This document shows positions 56,805 through 64,000 of a stretch of DNA of 64,000 bases, piece by piece. The stretch lies in assembly GCF_027587205.1 (NCBI RefSeq), contig NZ_JAPDOD010000012.1, forward strand, positions 117,927 through 181,926. Direction: 5' to 3'. Each line of letters begins with the position of its first letter. The stretch's first letter is position 1. A program made the translations under genes and the position numbers. The notes below the pieces were generated by a model. It was not told the origin of the DNA. It was given only the letters and a program-made list of their open reading frames with translations, and did no database searches. Origin of the DNA: Solirubrobacter ginsenosidimutans. Lineage in GTDB: Bacteria; Actinomycetota; Thermoleophilia; Solirubrobacterales; Solirubrobacteraceae.

Positions 56805-59800
56805 ATGACCTGCATGGATGCGAGGCGAGGACGGAGCGCGGCGATTTGGCTGCTCTCCGCGCTGTTCGCCCTCGTCGGGGCGGACGTCGCAACGGCGGCC
56901 ACGGCCCCGGCACTGAAGCTCTCGAAGCTCTCCGGAGTGCCGGCGACGGTGACTCCCGGCGCAACCTTCACCGTCAAGTTGACGGTGAAGAACGCCGGCA
57001 AACGCAAGGCGAAGGCCCAGACGGTCAGCGTCTCCCTGACCAAGCTCAAGCTCGCCGGTGCCGTGAAGGTCAAGGCGCTCGCCCCGCGCAAATCGGCGAC
57101 CGTCAAGGGCAAGGTCACCGTCCCGAAGACCGCCGCGGCCGGCACCTACAAGCTCACGGCCTGTGTCGGCAAGGCCTGCACGACCGGCGCGACCGTCACC
57201 GTCAAGGGCGGGCAAGGCGATCAGGGCGGCACCACCGCTCCTGCCCCGCCCGCGCGTCCAGCGGGCGACACGGTCAACCTCCCGCCGGGGCCGGCCCCGC
57301 TGCCGAGCGACCCGCACACGGACCCGACGCCGACCGCCACCCCGGTCGCGACCGCCACGCCCGATCCCGTCGTCGCGGACCCCAAGGACGCCGCGCCGCC
57401 GCTGGACCCGGGGGCCGCCACCTCGGTCTATGACTCCTCGAAGTTCCTCTACAGCGGCGCCAACCCGATCCAGCGCGACGTCGCGGCGGGCGCGATCGAG
57501 CCCAAGCAGGTCGCGGTCCTGCGCGGCCACGTCCAGGACCGGGCGGGCGTGGCGATCGGCGGCGTCCGCGTCACCGTGCTCGACCACCCCGAGCTGGGCG
57601 AGACCAACACCCGCGCCGACGGCGCGTTCGACATCGCGGTCAACGGCGGCGGCGTGACGCTGGAGTTCGTCGTCGCCGGCTTCCTCCCGGTGCAGCGCAC
57701 GCTCGCGCCGGGCTGGCAGGACTACGAGACGCTCGACGACGTCGTGATGGTCCCGGTCGACCCGAACGTGAAGGTCGTCGACCCGGACTCGACCGCGCCC
57801 TTCCAGGTCGTCCGTGGTTCCGAGACCGACGACAAGGACGGCGAGCGCCAGGGCACGCTGCTGTTCCCGAAGGGCGTCGAGGGCTCGATGGAGCTCGCGA
57901 ACGGGCGCGCGAAGCCGCTCGACGAGATGAAGGTCCGCGTCACCGAGTTCACCTACGGCGACCAGGGCGACGAGGCGATGCCGGGCTCGCTGCCCGCCAA
58001 CAGCGGCTACACGTACGCCGCCGAGTTCAGCGTCGACGAGGCGCTGAAGGCCGGTGCAACGCAGGTCAACTTCGACAAGCCGCTCATCAACTACACCGAG
58101 AACTTCATCGGCGCGCCGGTCGGCAGCGCCGTGCCCACCGGCTACTACGACCGCGAGAGCGCCGAGTGGAAGGGCGCGAAGAACGGCCGCGTCATCAAGA
58201 TCCTCTCCGAGTCGGGTGGCATCGCCGCCGTCGACACCGACGGCGACGGCAAGGCCGACGCCGGCACGGACCTCGGCATGACCGACGACGAGCGCAAGCA
58301 GCTCGCGACGCTCTACGCGCCCGGCCAGGAGCTGTGGCGCGTGCTGATCACCCACTTCACCCCGTGGGACCACAACTGGCCCTACGGCCCGCCGCCCGGC
58401 GCCAAGCCGCCGCAGTTGAAGGAGTTCGAGTGGAAGGACCCCAACGACCCCTGCCAGCAGAAGGGCTCGACGATCGGCTGCGAGACGCAGACGCTGCAGG
58501 AGGCCGTCCCGGTCACCGGCACCGGCATGACCCTGAACTACTCGACCGACCGCACCCCCGGCTGGAAGGTCGACGAGACCATCAACATCCCCGTCGTCGG
58601 CCCGACCGTGCCGCCGCGGCTGAAGGGCGTGCAGCTGACGATCGACGTCGGCGGCGAGAAGATCGAGAAGCGCTGGTGCGACCCGAACTTCCCGACCACC
58701 GGCGCGGAGACCTGCAAGGACTACCCGCTGATCACGCCCAACATCAGCCTGCCGTTCAAGTGGGACGGCAAGGACGCCTATGACCGCACGGTCCAGGGCC
58801 GCGTGACGGCCACGATCCAGGTCATCTACGTCTACGAGTTCAACTACTACGGCGTCGACAGTGACGGCTGGGAGTCGAGCTTCAGCCAGTTCGGCTCGGA
58901 CACCCAGGTCTTCGACGGCCGCTACTCGTGTGGCAACCGCTCCGGCACGATGGACACGCACTTCTTCTGCGGCGTCCCGGTCGGCCAGACGATCACGCGG
59001 GCGATCGGTTCGTGGGACGCGCGGACGACCAACGGGCTCGGCGGGTGGTCGCTGAGCGATCACCATGCGTACGACCCCGTCGAGCGAGCGCTGCACCGCG
59101 GCGACGGCGCGACGATCCGCGCCGAGGCGCTCCCGCCGGTCGTCAACAAGATCGCGGGCACGACCAACACCGGCGTCGGCGGCGGCCGTGGGGACTCCAA
59201 CTACCCCAAGGACGGCCAGCTCGCGACCGACGCCAACATCGACTACATGGGCGACTACGTCCGCTCGCCCGACGGCAACCTCTACCTCTACAACGGCCTC
59301 AATCGCAACGACGTCTTCCGGATCAGCCGCGACGGCAAGATCTATCTGTTCGCCGGCAACGGCGCCCGCGACCGGGTGCTCTCCGGCGATGGCGGCCCGG
59401 CGAAGAACGCGGGGCTCGGCGCCGTCTCCGCCCTGGCGGCCGCGCCGGACGGCTCGCTGCTGATGGCGGCGTACTCGATCGACAACTACGCCAACGTGAT
59501 CCGGCGCTTCAGCGCGGACGGCTCGCTGGTCGAGACGATCGCCGGCAACGCGACCGCCCGCACCGCGCCGCTGGGCGACGGCAAGCCGGCGCTCGAGGCG
59601 CACGTCGGCCAGGTCAATGACATGACCACCGCGCCCGACGGCACGATCTACTGGGTCGAGCGCAACAGCCCGACCAACGGCTACAAGGGCCTGCTGCGCA
59701 AGCTCGCCCCGGACGGCATCGTCACCACGGTCGCCGGCCTGGGCACGAAGCCCGCGGGCCTCACCGGCGCGCCCGCCGCTGACATCGCGCTCGGCAGCGA

Positions 59801-62800
59801 TCCGAAGGGCGTCGCGGTCGGGCCGGACGGCTCGCTCTACGTCGCGCTCGGCGCCGAGAAGATGGTCGTGCGGATCGATCCGGCGGGCACCGCCACGCGC
59901 TTCGCCGGCAAGGGCGTCAGCAGCGAGCGCGGCGCGATCAAGACGGGCGGCGCCGCGAACGCGTCGTATATCGACGGGGTCTATTCCGTCGCGGCATCGG
60001 CCGATGGCACCGTGTACTTCCGCATCTCCGGCTATGACACCAGCCCGTCCTCGGGCGTGATCCTCAAGGTCGATGCCAGTGGCACGCTGCTGCAGGCCGC
60101 CGGGCGCCTGATCGGCACGTGTGGCACCGGCCAGCCGGTGGGCGAGGCCGCGACCAGCGTGTGCATGCAGAACCACTCGATGACGATCGGCGTCGACGGT
60201 GACGGCGGCGTGACGTTCGCCGACGGCCGCTACCTGATCCGCAAGGTCGCGCCGCCGCTGCCGGGCTTCGACGCCGAGGGCCTCGCCCTGCCGTCGAGCG
60301 ACGGGCTCGAGGTCTACGAGTTCGACCGCAACGGGCGCCACCTGCGCACCCGCGACGGTCTCACCGGCGCCGTCATCAAGACGTTCGAGTACGACGCCGC
60401 CAAGCGGTTGGTCGGCATCGTCGACGCGTACGGCAACCGCACGCGGATCGAGCGCGACGGCGCGGGTGTGGCGACGGCGATCGTCGCCCCCGGCGGGCAG
60501 CGCACGGCGCTGGCTTTGAACGCCGACGGGTTCCTCGAGAGCGTGTCGAATCCGGCGGCCGAGGCGTACCGCTTCACCTACCACGACGCGGGCGGGCTGC
60601 TCGCTTCCTTCAAGAAGCCGAGCGGCGCGACCACCCGCTTCGAATACGACTCGGGCGGGCGGCTGGCGAAGCATCTCGGCGCCGACGGCGAGCAGCGCAC
60701 GCTCACCCGCACCGAGGGCGAGTTCGGCCCGACGGTGACGATCAAGACCGCGGGCGGCAAGGAGACCAAGTACTCGATGGAGGTGCTCGCCGACGGCGAT
60801 CGCCGCCGCACCGTCGAAGACCCGAGCGGCGCCAAGAGCGTCTCCGTCGTCCACACGAACGGCATCACCGAGCTGACCGCGCCCGACGGTACGAAGACCG
60901 CGGTCGAGTACGCGCCCGACCCCCGCTGGGGCAGCGCGGTCCAGGTCGTCGCCGACAAGACGGTGACGACGCCGAGCGGGAAGACGACGCACACGAAGCG
61001 CAGTGACTCCGTGACGCTGCGCGACCCGCGCGACGTGTTCTCGATCAGCGCGATGCGGACGACGTTCGACATCGACGGCAAGACCTCGTCGTGGGCCTAC
61101 GCGGACCCCGACGCGGCCAAGCCCAACGACCAGACGGTCACGCAGACCAGCGCCGAGGACCGTGAGACGGTGCAGACGATCGATCGCACCAGCCGCGTGC
61201 TCAAGCAGACGCTGGGCACCGGCGTGAACGCGATCGAGTACGCCTACGACGAGCTCGGCCGCCCGAAGTCGATGAAGCAGGGCTCGGAGCAGACGACGTT
61301 CGCCTACGACGCGAAGTTCCGGCTGGCCAGCAGCACCGACGCGGCCGGCAACGCGACGACCTACGGCTACGACGACGCCGACCGGGTGGTGGAAAAGCGC
61401 CTGCCCGGGAACCGGACCTACAAGTACACCTACGACGCCGACGGCAACGTGGCGACGATGACGACGCCGCTCGGCAAGAAGCACACGTTCTCCTCCACGG
61501 GCGACGACCGGCCGAAGGCCTACACGCCGCCGGGCGCCTCCGCCTACGAGCGGGCGTACTCGACGGAGCGCACGCTCGACTCGACCAAGCTGCCCAGCGG
61601 CGCCGTCTCGGGGATGAGCTACGACGCCGGCGGCCGGCTGACCGCGGAGAACCACGTGCAGAGCAAGCGCACGTTCGCCTACGACGGCGTGCAGGACCGC
61701 TTCGACACGGTCACGCGCGAGCTGGCCGACGGCGCGGGCAAGCAGGGCATCAAGTACGCCTACGACGGCATCATGCCCGCGAGCCTGGAGTTCACGGGCG
61801 CCGCCACCGGCCGCTACGACTACACGATCGGTGCCCGCATCCTGCCCACCAGCGAGAAGCTGACCGTGGGCGCCACCGAGATCACCCGCGCGCTGGGGTT
61901 CGACGACGACCGCCTGGAGACGAAGACCGGCCCGTTCTCGATCGAGCGCAACGGTCCCGCCGGCGCGGTCTCCAAGATCACCGACGGCAAGCTGGCGCTG
62001 ACCTACGCCTACGACGCGAACGGGCGCCCGGCGACGCGGACGCTGGCCGTCGGCGGCAGCGAGCGCTTCTTCCAGAAGCTGACGTTCGACAGCCGCGGGC
62101 TCGCGAGTGGTCGCGAGGAACGCGTCAACGGCGGCGCGGCGGACACGCTGGCCTACAGCTACGACGGCAGCGGGCAGCTGCTGACCGTCAAGCGCGGCGC
62201 GACCACCGTCGAGAGCAACACCTACGACGGCAATGGCAACCGGCTCGGCGGCGGTGCCGTCTACGACGACCGCGATCGCCTCACCTCCCGCGGCAGCACC
62301 GCCTACACGTGGGACGCCGACGGCTTCCTGACCGGCCGTGGCGGCGACACGTTCGCCTACAGCCGGAGCGGCGAGCTGCTCACGGCGACCGTCGGCGGCT
62401 CGACGACGGCATACATGTACGACGCCTTCGGGCGCCGCACCAGCGCGGGCGGGGTGAAGTACCTCTACGGCAACCCCAAGAACGTGTTCCAGGTGACCGC
62501 GACGGTCGACGGTGTGGGCGTGGTCACGACCTACTACTACGACAGTGACGACCGCCTGTTCGCGGCCGAGCGCGGCGGCGAGCGCTATTACGTCGGAGTT
62601 GACGCGGTCGGCTCGCCGCGGATCGTGGTCCGTGCGTCCGACGGCTCCGTCGTGCGCACGATCAACTACGACGCGTACGGCGTCGAGAAGGACGTCACGG
62701 GCTCGTTCGAGCTGGCGATCGGCTACGCCGGCGGCCTGCGCGACGCGCTCACCGGCTTCGTGCGCTTCGGCGCGCGCGACTACGACCCGGCGGCCGGCCG

Positions 62801-63311
62801 CTTCACCGCAAGCGACCGGACCTTCTTCCGCGGCAGCGCGGAGAACCTCTACATGTACGCGAGCAACAACCCGATCACGCAGAAGGACCCGTCCGGCCTC
62901 GGCTGCGGCGGCTGGTCGGCCTACGGCGGCGGTGGCGGTGGCTTTCAGCTCTGCCGCGACAACAAGCTCGACTGGGGCGCCGATTGGTCGATCTGCGTCG
63001 AGGGCGGCGTCGGCGGAGGCGGCGGCCTTGACATCGACGCCGTCGGCGGTGCCCAGGACACCGGCGTCGCCGTCTTCGCCGAGGCCACGGCGAAGATGGG
63101 CATGGTCGGCGGCACCGTCGGCGGCGAGCTCGACCTCGGCTGCATGACCGGCAAGCTCGGAGCCAAGGCGATGTACGGCTTCGGAACCGTCGGCATCGAC
63201 ACCGCCGGCGGCTTCTCCGTCGGCGGCGGCCAGAACGACCTGCCGATGCCGGGTGCCCGCCTCGAAGGCAAGATCGGCATCAAGGCCTGCAAGAAGTTCG
63301 GCTTCATCTAG
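56805..63311 (+). CDS. Giant secreted Rhs/YD-repeat protein with NHL-type propeller
   Basis: About 2,168 residues from the ATG at 56805 (AAGGAG upstream; an upstream ATG at 56733 lacks a site). A signal peptide (AAIWLLSALFALVGADVATA) precedes a CARDB-like domain (ATVTPGATFTVKLTVKNAGKRKAK), a Pro/Thr linker, a carboxypeptidase-regulatory-like domain (GVRVTVLDHPELGETNTRADGAFDI), an about 500-residue region, NHL-like repeats (GNLYLYNGLNRNDVFRISRDGKIYLFAGNG) and about 25 YD repeats (YEFDRNGRHLRTRDGLTG; YDADGNVATMTTPLG). The Rhs core motif FVRFGARDYDPAAGRFTASDRTFFRG closes the shell. The about 135-residue tail is Gly-rich with four cysteines, with no nuclease or toxin motif and no immunity gene after it. 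Confidence 0.92.
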   Translation: MTCMDARRGRSAAIWLLSALFALVGADVATAATAPALKLSKLSGVPATVTPGATFTVKLTVKNAGKRKAKAQTVSVSLTKLKLAGAVKVKALAPRKSATVKGKVTVPKTAAAGTYKLTACVGKACTTGATVTVKGGQGDQGGTTAPAPPARPAGDTVNLPPGPAPLPSDPHTDPTPTATPVATATPDPVVADPKDAAPPLDPGAATSVYDSSKFLYSGANPIQRDVAAGAIEPKQVAVLRGHVQDRAGVAIGGVRVTVLDHPELGETNTRADGAFDIAVNGGGVTLEFVVAGFLPVQRTLAPGWQDYETLDDVVMVPVDPNVKVVDPDSTAPFQVVRGSETDDKDGERQGTLLFPKGVEGSMELANGRAKPLDEMKVRVTEFTYGDQGDEAMPGSLPANSGYTYAAEFSVDEALKAGATQVNFDKPLINYTENFIGAPVGSAVPTGYYDRESAEWKGAKNGRVIKILSESGGIAAVDTDGDGKADAGTDLGMTDDERKQLATLYAPGQELWRVLITHFTPWDHNWPYGPPPGAKPPQLKEFEWKDPNDPCQQKGSTIGCETQTLQEAVPVTGTGMTLNYSTDRTPGWKVDETINIPVVGPTVPPRLKGVQLTIDVGGEKIEKRWCDPNFPTTGAETCKDYPLITPNISLPFKWDGKDAYDRTVQGRVTATIQVIYVYEFNYYGVDSDGWESSFSQFGSDTQVFDGRYSCGNRSGTMDTHFFCGVPVGQTITRAIGSWDARTTNGLGGWSLSDHHAYDPVERALHRGDGATIRAEALPPVVNKIAGTTNTGVGGGRGDSNYPKDGQLATDANIDYMGDYVRSPDGNLYLYNGLNRNDVFRISRDGKIYLFAGNGARDRVLSGDGGPAKNAGLGAVSALAAAPDGSLLMAAYSIDNYANVIRRFSADGSLVETIAGNATARTAPLGDGKPALEAHVGQVNDMTTAPDGTIYWVERNSPTNGYKGLLRKLAPDGIVTTVAGLGTKPAGLTGAPAADIALGSDPKGVAVGPDGSLYVALGAEKMVVRIDPAGTATRFAGKGVSSERGAIKTGGAANASYIDGVYSVAASADGTVYFRISGYDTSPSSGVILKVDASGTLLQAAGRLIGTCGTGQPVGEAATSVCMQNHSMTIGVDGDGGVTFADGRYLIRKVAPPLPGFDAEGLALPSSDGLEVYEFDRNGRHLRTRDGLTGAVIKTFEYDAAKRLVGIVDAYGNRTRIERDGAGVATAIVAPGGQRTALALNADGFLESVSNPAAEAYRFTYHDAGGLLASFKKPSGATTRFEYDSGGRLAKHLGADGEQRTLTRTEGEFGPTVTIKTAGGKETKYSMEVLADGDRRRTVEDPSGAKSVSVVHTNGITELTAPDGTKTAVEYAPDPRWGSAVQVVADKTVTTPSGKTTHTKRSDSVTLRDPRDVFSISAMRTTFDIDGKTSSWAYADPDAAKPNDQTVTQTSAEDRETVQTIDRTSRVLKQTLGTGVNAIEYAYDELGRPKSMKQGSEQTTFAYDAKFRLASSTDAAGNATTYGYDDADRVVEKRLPGNRTYKYTYDADGNVATMTTPLGKKHTFSSTGDDRPKAYTPPGASAYERAYSTERTLDSTKLPSGAVSGMSYDAGGRLTAENHVQSKRTFAYDGVQDRFDTVTRELADGAGKQGIKYAYDGIMPASLEFTGAATGRYDYTIGARILPTSEKLTVGATEITRALGFDDDRLETKTGPFSIERNGPAGAVSKITDGKLALTYAYDANGRPATRTLAVGGSERFFQKLTFDSRGLASGREERVNGGAADTLAYSYDGSGQLLTVKRGATTVESNTYDGNGNRLGGGAVYDDRDRLTSRGSTAYTWDADGFLTGRGGDTFAYSRSGELLTATVGGSTTAYMYDAFGRRTSAGGVKYLYGNPKNVFQVTATVDGVGVVTTYYYDSDDRLFAAERGGERYYVGVDAVGSPRIVVRASDGSVVRTINYDAYGVEKDVTGSFELAIGYAGGLRDALTGFVRFGARDYDPAAGRFTASDRTFFRGSAENLYMYASNNPITQKDPSGLGCGGWSAYGGGGGGFQLCRDNKLDWGADWSICVEGGVGGGGGLDIDAVGGAQDTGVAVFAEATAKMGMVGGTVGGELDLGCMTGKLGAKAMYGFGTVGIDTAGGFSVGGGQNDLPMPGARLEGKIGIKACKKFGFI

Positions 63312-63363
63312 GCACCCGTCCCCCCCCCCGAGGGAGGGGGTCAGATGTGCCACGTCGACGGGC

Positions 63364-63404
63364 AGTGGTCCCGAAACCACCTGTGAGGTGGATTCGGGAC
63401 CACT
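63364..63404. terminator. Bidirectional hairpin after the Rhs gene
   Basis: AGTGGTCCCGAA (63364-63375) pairs with TTCGGGACCACT (63393-63404), and the inner CCACC/GGTGG extends the stem around an A-A mismatch to a 5-nt loop: 17 bp in total. It lies between the Rhs stop and the convergent LuxR gene end. A run of ten C (63320-63329) precedes it. Confidence 0.7.
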
Positions 63405-63424
63405 CGGTCCTCCGGACGTGTCCC

Positions 63425-64000
63425 TCAGCCCGCGTCGAGCGCGGCACCAAGTGCCTGCCGCGACCGCACACCGAGCTTCACGAACGCGCCCGAGAGGTGG
63501 GTCTCGATCGTCTTCTCACTGAGAAAGAGCGTCTCGGCGACCGCGCGGTTGGTGAGGCCTCCGGCGACGAGCCGCGCGATCTCGAGCTCGCGCACGGTGA
63601 GCGCCGCGGGTCCCGCCGCGTCGGCGCGTCCCGCGCGGCCGGCGCGGTTGACGCGCCGGCCGATCCGACGCAGCTCCCGCACCGCCTCGGCTCGCAGGTG
63701 GCTGGAGGGAGCGTCGACGAGCAGCCCCTCGGCGGCGCGCAGCTGTTCGGCGGCGCCGTCGCGGTCGCCGGCGGCGGCGAGCGCGCGACCGGCGACGATG
63801 CGCCCGCGCGCGGACTCGACCGCGAGCCCGAGCGCGTCCGTGGCGGCGACCGAAGTGAGCGCGAGCGACGCGGCCGCGCGCGCATCGGGGGCCGATGGCC
63901 GCCGACCGCCCGCAGCCGCGTCGCGGGCCGGTGCGACAGCGGCTTCGCCGCCACGCGCTGCGCCGTTCAGCGCCGCAGCGCGGCGCGCCGGCGCGTCGTC
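63425..64000 (-). CDS. LuxR-family regulator, C-terminal part (runs off the right edge)
   Basis: 192 codons are open to the edge. The C-terminus is a GerE-type helix-turn-helix (LTVRELEIARLVAGGLTNRAVAETLFLSEKTIETHLSGAFVKLGVRSRQALG). The visible upstream part is alanine-rich TPR-like helix (GRALAAAGDRDGAAEQLRAAEGLL), as in LAL regulators, so the missing N-terminus is probably a STAND ATPase. An internal ATG at 63682 would leave only the HTH and is not the start. It is a relative of the regulator at 15216. Confidence 0.85.
   Translation of the reverse strand, partial: DDAPARRAAALNGAARGGEAAVAPARDAAAGGRRPSAPDARAAASLALTSVAATDALGLAVESARGRIVAGRALAAAGDRDGAAEQLRAAEGLLVDAPSSHLRAEAVRELRRIGRRVNRAGRAGRADAAGPAALTVRELEIARLVAGGLTNRAVAETLFLSEKTIETHLSGAFVKLGVRSRQALGAALDAG

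Noticed and set aside
63320..63329. A run of ten C residues followed by a G-rich stretch
   Set aside because: Could be read as a structured element, but homopolymer runs like this are prone to sequencing error, and the convincing hairpin lies downstream at 63364-63404.
56718..63380. A 2,220-codon open frame on the minus strand, slightly longer than the Rhs gene
   Set aside because: It is the antisense shadow of the Rhs gene in very GC-rich DNA. Its translation is low-complexity (Val/Ala/Arg/Gly/His/Asp) with no domain, while the plus frame shows YD repeats and a signal peptide.

Overview
The window is very GC-rich, gene-dense DNA with long antisense open frames, mostly short intergenic gaps and frequent 4-nt ATGA/GTGA gene overlaps. 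Gene content (LAL-type LuxR giants, XRE-cupin, Lrp-ald pair, many secreted proteins with proline/threonine linkers and Ig-like C-termini, a secreted Rhs giant) suggests an actinobacterium of the Thermoleophilia/Solirubrobacterales type. That placement is inference from style and content; no rRNA or tRNA gene was seen.

Layout. 1-8.5 kb: metabolic and regulatory genes (M20 peptidase end, lone ABC ATPase, XRE-cupin regulator, PEP-mutase-like enzyme, methyltransferase, LacI regulator, DHA2 exporter with a double palindromic operator, an isolated infA, TRIC-type channel, ogt, aldo/keto reductase, a 32-residue zinc ribbon). 8.6-15.2 kb: glycogen phosphorylase, a zinc-ribbon membrane protein, an alpha/beta hydrolase, a GGDEF diguanylate cyclase, and a haloalkane-dehalogenase-like gene divergent from a MarR regulator with a strong palindrome between them. 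15.2-22.4 kb: a tightly coupled minus-strand operon ending in a 916-residue LAL regulator.

23.3-33.4 kb is the most interesting region: an exopolysaccharide cluster with a PelF-like glycosyltransferase, a 12-segment membrane protein in the position of PelG, a CE18/Agd3-like deacetylase, a spherulin-4 (GH135/Sph3-like) hydrolase, a GH114 (Ega3-like) hydrolase and an NAD-dependent sugar epimerase. This is the enzyme set of the fungal galactosaminogalactan pathway (Uge3, Sph3, Ega3, Agd3) combined with a bacterial Pel-type glycosyltransferase. The expected product is a partly deacetylated alpha-1,4-galactosamine-type polymer. A catalytically degenerate serine recombinase lies upstream in the same direction, followed by a divergent HD-GYP phosphodiesterase, which hints at c-di-GMP input.

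36-46 kb: ald/Lrp pair, cupredoxin, two DUF427 proteins, an orphan chemoreceptor-tip-like protein, lipoprotein, DUF1801 protein, RTX-repeat secreted protein and a DHFR-like protein, with a 71-nt structured repeat present twice, one copy inside a 19-bp terminal-inverted-repeat element. 46-63.3 kb: very large secreted proteins (beta-propeller type; a 1,743-residue protein with N,N-dimethylformamidase-like, DUF4082, FN3, BACON-like and LamG regions; an 887-residue cysteine-rich protein; an about 2,168-residue Rhs/YD protein) around an ECF sigma factor. The window ends inside another LuxR-type regulator. Several convergent gene pairs are separated by perfect GC hairpins without a T-tract.
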